Source: Zanthoxylum bungeanum (lineage: Eukaryota; Streptophyta; Magnoliopsida; Sapindales; Rutaceae). Taken from it: a stretch of DNA of 64,000 nt. Both the position numbers and the translations under genes were made by a program. Under the pieces are notes generated by a model. That model was not told the DNA's origin, did no database searches, and was given only the letters and a program-made list of their open reading frames with translations. The stretch covers positions 434,001 through 498,000 of the forward strand of contig SKCR01018459.1 of NCBI GenBank assembly GCA_019454045.1, read 5' to 3'. Below, piece by piece: positions 34,340 to 46,341 of the stretch (positions are counted from its first letter, which is position 1; each line of letters begins with the position of its first letter).

Positions 34340-36615
34340 AATAAAATCACAGAGAAGACAAAGGATTTAAGGTTGAAAAACCTAAAACAAAACTGCAAAA
34401 GATTTCTCACGATGACACATATATGTGGCATCTTAGACTTGGCCATATTAGCCTTGATAAGATATATAGGTTGATAAAGAATGAAGCTTTAAACCAGTTA
34501 AAGCTTGGTGTTTTACTAGTCTGCGAATCTTGTTTAGAAGGAAAGATGACCAAAAGAACTTTTGCAGGATAAGGTATAAGAGTCAGTGAACCACTTAAGT
34601 TAATAAATTCAGACATTTACGGACTGATGAAAGTATTATCCCTATGTGGTTATGAATACTTCATCATATTTATTGACGATTATTCAAGATATGGGTACGG
34701 TTACCTAATGCATCACAAATGAGATACCTTTGAAAAGTTCAAAGAGTATCGTGCTGAGTTTGAGAACCAATTAGGTAAGATGATCAAAACTCTACAATCT
34801 GATCGTGGAGGAGAATACCTTGATAGTGATTTCGAGGAATTCTTAGTTGAGCTGGGTTAGTATCCCAGCTCACAACACCTTGAACACCAACGCATAATGG
34901 TGTTGCAAAGAGGAGAAATCAGACCATATTAGACATGATAATATATATGTTTAGTTATAGTTCACTGCCTAGTTCATTATGGGTATATGCATTATAAACA
35001 TGAATGTATATCCTTAATGTAGTTCCATCTAAGTCGATTTATAAGACTCACTTAAAGTTGAAAAGTGATCTCTTAAAGCTAGTTTATGACATTTCCGCAT
35101 ATGAGGGTGTCTAGCACATGTACTGAAGAATAAAACTACAAAGTTTGAGTTATGTTCTCAGTTGTGTCTATTTGTAGAATATCTTAAGGAGACTAGGGGT
35201 GGGTTCTTTTATAGTTCAGAAGATAATAAAGTGTTTGTATCGTTAAACGCTACATTTCTTGAGGAGGACTATATGAGGGAGTTCAAACCTCGAAGTAAAG
35301 TGTTACTCGATGAGTTACTAACTAGTTCGACCAGCACGCCATCGTCAACAAAGGTTGACAGAAGCATAACACCTTCAACATCTGAGCATCAGATGCAAGA
35401 ATATCAGAATGATCTATCACCTATACAGAGTGAGAGGGTTGTATGACAACCTGAACGCTATCTAGGAGTTGGAGAGGCATAATTTGTCCCATCCAGAGAT
35501 GGTGTAGATAATCCATTGACCTATCGTAGTGCAATGGATGATTCTGATAAAGTGGAATGACTCAAAGCCATGAACCTCGAGATGGTATCGATGTACTCCA
35601 ACTCCGTTTGGGAACTTGAAGACCAACCTCATGGGGGTAAAACCCATAGGTTGCAAGTGGATCTACAAGAGAAATATATTAGCATATGAGAAGGTACAGA
35701 CCTTTAAGGCAAGTTTAGTGGCTAAGGGTGCCCAAATAGAGTGAGTCGACTATGAGGAGACTTTCTCGCCAGTAGCCATGCTCAAATCCATCTACACTCC
35801 CCTCTCTATTGCTGCATATTATGACTATGAGATTTGACAATAGACGTCAAAACTACAATGTTCAATGTAAATCTTGATGAGTGTGCGTATATGGTACAAC
35901 CAGAGGGGTTCATAGCCCAAGGTCAAGAGCAAAAAGTTTGCAAGCTGCAAAGGTCCATTTATGGACTCAATCAGACATCCGATATTGGAACATAAGATTT
36001 GATACCACAATCAAGTCTTATAATTTTGAGCAGAACATCGATGAGCCTTGTATATACAAGCGCGTCATTGATGGTAAGGTATTTTTTCTCATGATGTACG
36101 TCGATGATATTTTACTCATTGGGAATGAGGTAAAAAGATTATCAGATGTGAAATCCTGACTAGCTAATTAATTCCAAATGAAAGATATAGGAGAGGCCAG
36201 TTATATACTTGGGATCCAGATTCTTTGGAATCACAAGAAACGACTATTAGCTATGTGTCATGCATCATATATTGACTAGATCCTTGTGAGTTTTGGGATG
36301 CATAATTCCAAGAAATGCAATTTGCCATTCCGACATGGAATTCTTTTGTCAAATGAACAGTCTCCTAAGACACCTCAAAGAGTTGAGGAAATGAGACATA
36401 TTCCACATGCCTCAGCAGTTGGTAGTCTCATGTATGCTATGTTATGCATGAGACCAGACATCTGTTTTACATTGGTAGTAGTCAATAGGTATCAATCTAA
36501 CCCAGGATTTGATCATTTGGTAGCTGTGAAACACATTCTCAAGTATCTTAAGAGACAGAGAAATTATATGCTTCTGTATTATGGTGATGATATGATCCTC
36601 AAGGGATATACATAC
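34340..36615 (+). pseudogene. decayed copia pol (integrase, RT, part of RNase H), element G
   Basis: Domains in order: GAG-pre-integrase zinc motif WHLRLGHI (34426) with CESCLEGKMTKRTF, integrase core with FIDDYSRYG (about 34673) and SDRGGEYL (about 34800), RT with DECVYMVQPEGF (about 35878), LQRSIYGLNQ (about 35945) and FLMMYVDDILLIGNE (36085-36128), then GEASYILGIQI and the intact PHASAVGSLMYAMLCMRPDI (36400-36460). Several stops and frameshifts break it. gag and protease are missing on the left. On the right it ends abruptly at a TGTCACATC terminus of family E. It is more typical in sequence than A1/A2 and keeps the segment they have lost, so it is a different copia family. No LTRs are attached. 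Confidence 0.88.
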
Positions 36616-38230
36616 TGTCACATCTCGGTATTTCCGAGCATGTGATGGGCATGAGATGGCTTAGCTATCGCTCAAACCCTTCACATAGACTGCCAGTTGT
36701 ACTGAAATGATTGACACACAACATGAAATCATATACACATACACATCATAAACCTGAAAACCTATCTATTTCATATCATAAATTTGTACTCATAAAAATC
36801 CAGATACAACTGACATAATACTTAACACACATACATTGCCTTATGGCCTATCTTGATGTCATCTGACACTGATGACTGGGCCCGACTCTGAACTGATGCC
36901 TGAGGTGTGTAATGATTGTCGATGGGTCCCATCTCATTCAAGCAATGTCTGAACTATGACATGTAAAACAACTGGAGAGTGAGGTGGATTAGGTCTTTTA
37001 AAAAACCTGGTGAGTGAATACAGAAGGGAAATTAAAATAATCTGAAGTGAAATACATGATTAAACTGAAACATAGTATAAGATAGAGTTAAAGTACTGAA
37101 TCACGATAATAAAATAATAAGCTGAGAAACCCAATGAGGTAATTGAAATCTGAATACATGATATAAAGATCTGGAACTTAATCTAACTGATAACTGGGTA
37201 TATGATTGAACCTAGCTTTACTATTATGAGATGTTATCCTGAACTTGACCTAGAGCTGTCATGGACTGAATAATATGTTTTTTGCATGGCCTAAATGATG
37301 TATGCTGACTTGAGTCTACTACATGAACTATTGAACTATCTAAACTGAGAACTAACTATTGACATCCTAACGTGGGCTGAACCTACATGATTTGACCTGA
37401 AACCATATGAACTGAACCTGATTCCCTAAACTGATCTAAACCTAAAACTGCACTAACCTGACCTGATTATGAAATCTATGTGACATATACTGGATCTACT
37501 TGAATTGAAGGCTGCCTACTGAACATGACTTATTTTTTTTGGAAGTACCTGAATTGGAAGTGCATTTACTGAATCTGTAAATTAAACTGAACCTACATGA
37601 CTAGGCGCTGAATAATTAAACTGAATATGTCTGAGCTAAACCTGAATGCTAAACTGAAATGCATGAATTGAACATGAAATGCATGAACCACATCTGCCTC
37701 CATAATCTGTAAATATGTGAGCTCTGAAAACTAACTAACATGCATGCGTTAATTCTGATTATCTAACTGAGGTTGCATAAGTTAACTTGAATATCTAACT
37801 TGAACATGCATGAGATGTCCCGAATGTCTAAGCCATATATGCATTAACTTCGCCTAACTACTTAAACTGTAATTCATACCTAACTACATGAATTGGGAAT
37901 GGATGAACCTAAAACCTGAACCAGACAAGCATGGACTGGTCTGATTATCTGGCCTGGAATGCATGATCCGACCTGAATATCTAACTGAATGCATAAGTTA
38001 TACTTAACTATATGAACTAAAAGTACATGAGCTAATATGTTGGTTGCATGTACTAAAAACTGTTTGTGGTCGTGATCATGAAACTAATTAATGCTATAAC
38101 CAAACCACCCATTCCCATGGTGGCTTGGTTCTAATCTAACTTGTGCATGAATCATGAAATCTAGGAATTAATACATGAACTACAACCCACAAGCTTGAAA
38201 CTGTAACATCCCCGATCCGGGAGATGTTAC
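36616..38230. mobile_element. family E LTR sequence, with a second E terminus at 38202
   Basis: Starts TGTCACATCTCGG with a hairpin (TCACATCTCGG / CCGAGCATGTGA). CCTGGTGAGTGAAT near 37007 matches the reverse complement of CTCACCAGG near 26961. 37020-38190 is dominated by CTGAA/CATGAA words, the complement of the TTCAG-rich part of E. A second terminus TGTAACATCCCCG...GATGTTAC begins at 38202 and is cut after 29 bp by element D. The gypsy assignment is tentative. Confidence 0.5.
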
Positions 38231-40753
38231 TGTTGGGGTTTCGAGCGATGGGCGCAGCGGAAGCGCGGTTCGGGCGAAATCGTAATTTAAAACTTTTTCA
38301 AATTACCGAATAAATTATTCAATCCAAATATGAATAATTTATTCATATTTCACCTAAATCTATTTATACGATATTAAATAACGACATAAATATATATGAA
38401 ACGTCGCGAAACTTTTACGAAAACGTTTTTCCGCAAAATGACGCAACACCTTTTTTACCGAACCGACCCCCCCAACACTTATGGAGACTGTCCAGGTCAG
38501 CCCAAATAGTTTTAGGGCAGTTCATGGGCTGCCCGAACAGTGACAAATTCACTGTTTGGACAACCGTCACCCGATTGGCTCAAAAGTCACCAGGTAACGC
38601 CGTTTTTGGCCGTTTTCGCTTATTTCAACTCCGAAATACTTTCCGGAAATTGTTCCAATTCCCAAAACACATCCAATACATTCATATGACATCAAATATA
38701 TCACAAAGTTTCCAGTTTTTCCAAAAATGATCCAGAAACCGAAATTACCAAATTTCATGCTTTAAATCCAATTTCAAGATTAATCCAATTAATCCACAAC
38801 ACCAATCAAAGTTACCACACATGAAGCACCAAAAAATTTTAGGCATTACCAGAGTGGTCATAACACTTTAGAATGAAAACATATCATCTAATGAACAATT
38901 TGGATAAATATTACAATAATACTACCCAAATCTACTTCACACATGCATAATACTTCCATCTCCATCCACCACAACCAAAATCCCCAAATTTAAGAAAAAA
39001 AGGAATCCTAGAACCATTCTAATAACTCAAGAAAACAAGAAACAAATTTCCAAGCTCAAAAAGATTTAGGATTACCTTTAATCTTCAATTTTCTAAGCCT
39101 TTTTTTCTTGAATTTTTCTTTTGTTTTCTTCATGGTTTGATCAAACAAACCTTAGGGCTTTTCTTTTTGTGAAGTTTCTGCTATGGTGGATTAACAAGTG
39201 AAGAAGAAAATTTTTTCTCTTTTTTGAATCATCAAAACCGACTTTAGGGGGCAAAATTATCCTTTTGGCAATTTAATCAAATTAAATTATAATTAACTTT
39301 ATGATAACCAATCAAATTAGCACACATAAAGTATAATTAAATCATGCCATATGTTCCAATAATAATTGGACAAATTTCATAATATTTATGAAAAAAGTTT
39401 ATTAATTAATCATATAAATATTTAACAATTAAATATCCAAATAATCAATTAATATAATAATTATTATATATGTATTTTTATTTACAATAAATAAAAAATA
39501 CATATATTTATGGCATATGTCAAAATCTCATTCGACGAATAATTAATGTGTATCTAATCGAATTATGTATCAAATACAAATACACAATAATTACGATTGA
39601 CAAAAATTGCCCCTATGTATGTGTTATCGTTTAACCGATTAAATGATTCGAATTAACTCATTTAATCCGATGAAGTATTATTAATAATCCGTATTATTCA
39701 TATCGCGTTGCCCAAGTGCTCAACGAGTACACTTCATATTATGAGACTTTCTAAGTTTAGGTTTATCCATCACGAAATCCGATTTCATGTCCATAATTCA
39801 CCCACTCATGAATTATGACGACCACATATAATCTCGCTAAACTAAGCAAGCCAAGGTCATTGCATACATATAATCTCTCCGTCACAGGCTATCCATTTTA
39901 TACATGAGATATAGATGAGAATGTCAAATCCGTTCGGTATAATACAGTCGACTTTCAATTTACGATCTCTAAATAACACTCGGAACTGATTTTTGAAGTT
40001 ATACCACGACCATGGATTTACTAGATCGCAAACACGTAAGGATGCCTATGCCCTGTATACAGGACTGACGGATCCTATCTTGATACGCACTGGATATCAT
40101 GAGCATCAGTCCACACCCAACGAACATGAGGAGGTTTGATCATGAATAGATCAGTGACATGACTGCCATCAAAGTGTGGAGGATAACTCATAAATCCCAC
40201 TGTGGTATCTCAAGTCGAAGGACCACTATGCTCGCTCAACTTGAGAAGATTCTTATTGACTTTGATGTACCATCTATTAGGAAATATTCAGTGAGTCGTT
40301 CAGTGTTTATCAAATAAATACCTACATGTCTATACGAGTCTCCCGAGACTCATGGTTCTTTGGGATAAACCATCGGACCAAGTCACGATATACGACATGT
40401 ACTGGTCTCACCGGATTTTACTAACCGAACCGTGTTAGTAAATCTTGACCATGAACTTTATTTAAGGATATATATCTAATAGTGTGCTTCTCAATGTCAA
40501 TTACAAATTACGTTGTAACTGCACACTATTTTGTAAATCCTAGGGTCTTTGTCTAACATACACGTATCACTAAACCAGATTTAGTTTCAATCTAATCGTA
40601 ATTGAATATCCAATCGTAATTAGATCGAATATGTGAATAAAAGACAATGGTGCTACCATGAAAGTAGTAATATTATGGAAAATAGAATTGCTCGTATTCA
40701 TGAATTAGACATAAATACGATCCAGATTGACACTCCGAGCACCAACCCTAACA
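38231..40753 (-). repeat. 3' LTR of element D
   Basis: This 2523-bp LTR on the plus strand begins TGTTGGGGTTTCG and ends CAACCCTAACA. It is the reverse complement of the D solo LTR type. Confidence 0.9.
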
Positions 40754-40768
40754 ATTTCTCCCACTTGC
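40754..40768 (-). other. polypurine tract of element D
   Basis: ATTTCTCCCACTTGC on the plus strand is the complement of GCAAGTGGGAGAAAT and abuts the 3' LTR. Confidence 0.85.
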
Positions 40769-41819
40769 TCTAGTGCCAATCCACGGTATCCTATACACAT
40801 CTAAATGCATATCATATACTCGTGGCCCTCAAGAGCTCACCTAGCACTCAAGAGTAGGCAACAACAAGTAAGCATGTTTTTAACAAATCAAGTCCGTCCA
40901 ACAAACTCAATCATTTTCCTTAGCAAACATCATTCATATTTCGTACAATCCAAATTCCGCATCAATATGACTCGCTATATCAGTATTGTGCTATAGCTAC
41001 TGAGTTGTCTAAGTATATATGGATCAAATCCAAAATACTATAAGACAACCGCAAGCAAAAAACTAATATCAACACTTCTAATCATTGAGGTCACTTTGCA
41101 ACTTCTTAAGTCAATACTTCAAAAGTCGCAACTGATTCCACTAGTTTAGTAGAATCAACGATGACACCCCCACTGTATCTTTTCTGACTTTATATGACAT
41201 AGACAATCTAATGTCATAATTAGGATCGAAACTAATCTGACCTTATGGTTGTAGAGTAAATTCTCCATGAATTAGAAACTCGTTCTTAATATCTCAAAGA
41301 TCACAAAGAAAATGTTTAAGGTCCATCATATGGTCTACATCATATCAAAATAACTCTTAACAATTACGATTAAATTGATATCTTTAATCACACATAATAT
41401 ATTATTTATTACGCCATCATCCTATGGTGCATAAAATTGACTAGACATTCCAATCAATCTCTCTTTCGACAAAGGTATCATCCTTTACGAAAGATGAATA
41501 CTATATATATAAAAGACACGTTAACTGTCAAACAGTTATACTAACTGTCATACATATAGTCTTACTATGTCCTTATTAGATCATATCTAATACGCGACTA
41601 ATGAGAGTTTCTCACAAGTCTCTTAGTTTTATATCATATATGAAAATTTATATCAAATATGTCAGAAACTACTACCACTAATTCCACGGAGAAAAAGAAG
41701 ACTTAAGTAAATGTTTTACTTCACTAACATCTCATTATTACTTTAATAATGATAATGTCATTAGGATATATAACCTTAGAAAGAAATTTGTATGCTCCCA
41801 CCGACCCTTTTATCAATAT
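40769..41819 (-). other. internal region of element D, 3' part
   Basis: AT-rich sequence with stops in all frames and no recognisable copia domain. It ends at the F1 insertion site (AATAT at 41815-41819). Confidence 0.6.
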
Positions 41820-43714
41820 TGATGAGTGATAATTATATCACTATTTCCCACTCATTTAACCTAATATTTTGTATAGTTTATCGAGTTTTATGAACGTTTT
41901 GATGTGTTTTTTGTTTCTTTCGCAGATAAAAATAATATTGGGACTTAATGGAATCAACTCGGGGCTAAAATGATGAAATCCGGAGAAAAAAAGTCAAAAA
42001 CAAAAATTTACTGTACGCGTCACAAAGTGCAGTCCTAAATTTCAGTTTTGCGCAATTTTGGTATTTTGGCCATAACGTTTTCATCTGATATCCGATTGAG
42101 CTGATTCAAATTGCAGATTAACGAATACTCAAAGATCTACAGCTTTTAAATTTTAAATATTTTCTAATTCCAAATTTTTAAAGATCGAAATTAACGAATA
42201 ATCCAATGTGTTTTGTGTAATTACGAAAGACATTATCAAAAAAATAAAAAAAAATGGAAAATGACAATTTACAATTGTCAAACTTCCAAAAACATGCTTG
42301 CATGTTTGGTGGAGTGTTTTTTGGAGTGTCTTGTGGCATATTTGGTGGAGTGTTTGGTGGAGGATTTTGTGGAGTGTTTGGTAGAGTGTTTGGTGGAGCA
42401 ATTGGTGGAGAAATTGGTGGAAGCCTTTAGATTTTCCTATAAATACCAAGCCATTTCATTTGTAATTCTCATGCTTTCCTTAGGTTTTTGTAAGGAATTT
42501 AAGGATTGCTTCTTGTTTGTATTTATTTTTAGCATTTAAATTATGTATTTTAATTTTCAGTAATAGTAGTAGTTTCTTTTTCTTCTCTTCTCTTTTATGT
42601 TTAGTAGTTAGATTTCCGCTGGGGAAGGGTGAAGCTTTTATTATTTTAATTTAGATTAATCTCCCTTAATTATAATATGGAAATTATAATTCAAACTAAA
42701 AGGTTTACCGCCTTAATGGCTGATTTTATTTATTTGACATAATGTGACACCGCCTATATGGCCGGTCTTTAGGTGACAGATGATTACCGCATATATGGCT
42801 GATTTATGGATAAATAATGATACCGCCTTTATGGCTGGTTGGACTTAATTGGAAATCTGAGTTAATGAGGATACCGCTTATATGGTCGGTTGGTAATATT
42901 ACTGATAAATTTCATATTATAATAAGGGAGATTTCTAAATTTGAAGTAGTAAATGTGGATCCCATAACCCCCATATTTTATTTTTATTCTAGGAAAGTGA
43001 TGAAACACAATATTAACATGCTTAATAATTGATTTAATTATATTATGGGTAATTCTTTAGTTTGTTTATTGAGTCTTAAGTTTAATGCTTTTTGTTAACT
43101 GGCCATTACTAAGATTGATGTGGTAAACTTAAAATGAACTTGACGAATGAATTTTAGGTTTCAGTCTTAGATTCAATAGCCCACGATCTTCCTTGAGGAT
43201 AGATAACCCTTTAATAGATTTCCTTACAGGATAGACATATACCTGTCTGGCGGGGGTAGCCACTATTGGAACTTGAACTTAATGAATTCAGGTAACTTGG
43301 TTAACGTAGACATATGATTAATTAGGTTATTTGGGTGTTTGCATCTGACCATCGACAGAGGCTTTTGCATATCTTCGTGTTCCAGGTTATCAAACTGAAT
43401 GATTACACATATATAAGAAAATCAATATATCATTAGAATAATATTGGGTCGAGTCACAACCCTAGATATTTGTGTCTTTTATTTATTTTCCTTAGTATTT
43501 TATTTTGTGTTTTTATTTATTTATTTAATTAGCAAATCCACAATCAACCAACCAATCGAGCGAACATTATCTTCTCCCTCAATTAGATACCTATAAATAA
43601 ATAGTATCAATAATTAATAACAACAGTAGGAATTAAGTCCCCGTGGGATCGATATTTTTATACTACTTGAACGATACATGCGCTTGCGTTATACGCGTGT
43701 GATTACGCCGGTCA
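41820..43714 (+). repeat. 5' LTR of F1
   Basis: This 1895-bp LTR carries a minisatellite at 42304-42421 and five ACCGCC motifs at 42706-42890. It is repeated at 47766-49958, which contains an extra TRIM. Confidence 0.95.
42304..42421 (+). repeat. 12-bp minisatellite TTTGGTGGAGTG in the F1 5' LTR
   Basis: About nine degenerate units of TTTGGTGGAGTG. The corresponding part of the 3' LTR (48584-48668) has fewer units, so the copy number changed after insertion. Confidence 0.85.
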
Positions 43715-43720
43715 AGTTTT

Positions 43721-43738
43721 TGGCGCCGTTGCCGGAGA
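43721..43738 (+). other. primer binding site (tRNA-Asp) of F1
   Basis: TGGCGCCGTTGCCGGAGA, six bases after the LTR, is complementary to the 3' end of plant tRNA-Asp except for one base near its end. This is the usual Athila/Tat primer site. Confidence 0.92.
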
Positions 43739-43847
43739 CTTATTTTTCTTGAGTTATTAATATTGAAGCTATCTAATTTACTTGTATCTAATTTTCTTTT
43801 TATCTGTAATTTTTATTTCCTTCTCTTATTTTTCAGGTGGTTAAAAA

Positions 43848-44345
43848 ATGGAACATTTTTTGGAGATTGAGAGATTACGAGCTTTACTAGAAGAGGATAC
43901 ACCCCAAATATGGAAGCAACAGTCCATTTTTCCGAGGTCTGTTGTCCAACCCAACAATTATCACTGGATGTCAGAACCAAGCAATACTATTTTTGCTCAA
44001 CAAAATGCAATGGTGAGATGTGTAATATGTGATGGTAACCACTCGAGCGATCAATGTATATACCTTTCAAAGTGGCAGAATTATCGGAATCATTCAAGGT
44101 ACGAAGAACAAACATATTTCACTAACTCATATTCTCCATCTTATCCACCATCCACCTACGATATTCATCAAGAACCAGAACCATCAGAGGAAGATCAAAT
44201 GATTGACATTCTCAAAGATTGTTTCAAGAAGCAAGATGAAAATTTGGATACAATGCTTGAATCAGTCCAAAATCAATTCGAAGGTATTCAGAGACAATCA
44301 GCATCCATTAAGAGGCTGACAGAACAAACGAGACAATTAACATAA
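43848..44345 (+). CDS. gag-like protein of F1 with CCHC-type knuckle
   Basis: A 165-residue ORF begins 133 bp after the LTR. CVICDGNHSSDQC (residues 58-70) is a Cys-x2-Cys-x3-His-x4-Cys knuckle like those in Athila gag proteins, where it binds RNA. The C-terminal third (about 115-165) is Glu/Gln-rich and helical in character, ending SIKRLTEQTRQLT. Compared with a normal Athila gag of several hundred residues it lacks the N-terminal retrotransposon-gag domain. It is a truncated or remodelled gag rather than a full capsid protein. An in-frame TAA ends it; similar acidic sequence continues in another frame downstream. Confidence 0.65.
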   Translation: MEHFLEIERLRALLEEDTPQIWKQQSIFPRSVVQPNNYHWMSEPSNTIFAQQNAMVRCVICDGNHSSDQCIYLSKWQNYRNHSRYEEQTYFTNSYSPSYPPSTYDIHQEPEPSEEDQMIDILKDCFKKQDENLDTMLESVQNQFEGIQRQSASIKRLTEQTRQLT

Positions 44346-44429
44346 AATCAGAGCTACATACCTCAATTAGCATTTTCAGATGACACTGATGAAGCCTTCG
44401 AGTACTAAGCATTTAACGATGACACTTTA

Positions 44430-45133
44430 ACTGAGGAAGAGGTGAGCAGTATCAACAACCAGAGGTATCAGTTCAGGAGCCCAAACCAGCAAAGTCTCAA
44501 TTTGATTTTTATTATTCAGACTCTGATGAGGATGAAGAAGCTGAGTTGTTTGTACCAACTGCATCAACAATTGAGGATGAAATTATGTAACCTCAAAATG
44601 AAGATCTTGGAGCATGTATTGCAATGTTGTTTGAAGAAGAACTACCCATACCAACCACAGAGGATAAAAACTTACAGACAGAGACATCTTTACATCCTCC
44701 AGTTGAAGATCTTGGAGCATTCATTGCACAAATATTTGAAGAAGATCTATCTGAGCCAGTCACATCAACCTCAGAGAATGAAGACCTAAAATCAGACACA
44801 TCTTTCTATCCTCAGGTTGACAATTATGATGCATGCATTTCACAGATGAAAAATGAAGAGTTGAACAAGGAAATTTTAAAATACATTTGTGGAGAAAAGG
44901 CGGAGGAAGAAACAGAGCAAATGGAGGAGCAAATGAAAGACGAAATGGAAGAACTTGAGCATTCAAGAGAAACATCACTGTTTTGGGGAGTACAAATTAA
45001 ATATATCGCCCAAAAGCTTGACAGAATGGAACTTCCATTCCAAGTCAAACACCATACGAGACCTCCTGATTTTCTTTGTTTCTTTTCAGGAACTGCTGTA
45101 ATGACAAGTTTAAAAAGGCGGCACAAGTACTGA
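44430..45133 (+). pseudogene. acidic repeat ORF of F1, interrupted
   Basis: One frame carries QPEVSVQEPKPAKSQFDFYY, SDSDEDEEAELF, then a TAA at 44588-44590, then 169 open codons (44624-45133). Two copies of a roughly 37-residue unit are visible: EDLGACIAMLFEEEL...TETSLHPPV and EDLGAFIAQIFEEDL...SDTSFYPQV. The third, DNYDACISQMKNEELNKEIL, is weaker. The tail is a Glu-rich coiled-coil-like stretch followed by TSLKRRHKY. It may be the degraded C-terminal part of the F1 gag. I do not recognise a catalytic domain. Confidence 0.55.
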
Positions 45134-45772
45134 ATGAGACAAAATTCTTTTTGCCACTTTACAGTTGGAAGAGACCCTTCAAAAGCAACGCTCATGAGAT
45201 TGTCTTTAATCGGACATCTAAAACCACGCTGAAACCTCCTTGACAAATAGATTTCAGTCACGTCTGGCTGAAGACGAAAAATTTAGCGCTAGCAGGGAGG
45301 CAACCCATGCAATTTGTTGTAAATTCTATTTCTATATTTTATGTATACATGTTGTAGAGTTTTTAATATTGTGTGATATTTTTGTAGGGAAAAGCACAAA
45401 CGGAGCATTTTAAGACATAAGGAATGATGTTTGGCAATCACAAAGAAGATAGCTAATTCATTTGTGATGGCTGAGTAAAGAATGAATTCTTGAGACGCAT
45501 CTTGATGGGTTTATATACCAAACGAGTGGCGTATTGCGTACACAATTCTGTTGCCTTGATAATTGCTTTGATTTGCTTTTCTTTTGTTATTATCTTGATT
45601 TTCGCAGACAGGATCACGATTTCTTTTATTGTTTAGCTAACTAGCGTCCTTTGGAAGATACTAGTGCTATTATTATTCACCCTTTTTAGGTACTATAAAT
45701 TCAGCCTATCATTGCACTTTTGAAGGCATCCAGATTTGAGAGAAAAAATACATTAAAAAATAAAAGAAAAAA
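45134..45772 (+). other. F1 internal spacer
   Basis: No gene is seen. GCGCTAGCAGGGAGGCAACC at about 45281-45300 is a conserved non-coding block of Athila-type elements, usually found at the end of pol or before the env-like position. Confidence 0.6.
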
Positions 45773-46341
45773 ATGGAAGCCACTTCAAGAAGACTAGTTG
45801 AAAACATGTGTGTGTTTTGCGATACTAGTGTTGGTACTAAACCACAATACATAGAAGCAGCACATGAATTAGGTCGAGTCTCAGTTGAAAGGAATATGCA
45901 CTTAGTATACGGCGGAGGCAATCTTGGACTTATGGGGATCATTTCAAAGGTCGCACATGAAGGATGCAGTCCGGTTTTGGGAATCATCCCAAAACCCTTA
46001 GCGGAGGTGAATCTGATAGGTCCATCAAACGGAGAGGAATTGATCGTACCAGGAATGTCTGAGCGATTGGTGGAAACGATTAACCGTGCTGATGCTTTTA
46101 TTACTTTGCTAGGTGGCTTGGGCACATTGGAGGAAATTTTTATAGTATTATCATGGGCGAACTTGAACATACACCAGAAACCGCTGGACTGTACAACATT
46201 GATGAATTTAATGATTTTCTTTGTGTGTTTCTTAATGATGTCCGGAGAAATGAGTTCTTGTCAAAACCTGTAAAAGAACTCTTCTTTACTGCTAGAACTG
46301 TCCCAGATTTAATTGATCAGATCTTAGCCTTTGAACCATAA
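45773..46341 (+). pseudogene. LOG: captured LOG-like cytokinin-activating gene, intronless, one frameshift
   Basis: LOG enzymes (cytokinin riboside 5'-monophosphate phosphoribohydrolases) release active cytokinin bases from nucleotides. Reading from ATG 45773: MCVFCDTSVGTKPQYIEAAH (12-31), LVYGGGNLGLMGIISK (44-59), LGIIPKPL (69-76), MSERLVETI (95-103), LLGGLGTLEE (112-121), LSWANLNIHQKPL (126-138). A one-base loss near 46184-46188 shifts the frame. The other frame supplies GLYNIDEFNDFL and the C-terminus to a TAA at 46339. Catalytic Arg98 and Glu120/121 of the family motifs are kept, but the usual Lys after Arg is Leu99 and the Pro of PGGxGTxxE is Leu113. Plant LOG genes have several introns; none is present, which implies capture from mRNA. 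It lies in the same orientation as F1. Length (about 189 residues) is slightly under the 210-220 of plant LOGs. Confidence 0.88.

Noticed and set aside
42213..42539. 108-codon frame rich in LVE/CLVE repeats
   Set aside because: Translation of the 12-bp minisatellite in the F1 LTR; the opposite strand gives an equally repetitive frame.
44442..44789. 115-codon frame overlapping the acidic ORF
   Set aside because: Out-of-frame shadow of the acidic repeat region.
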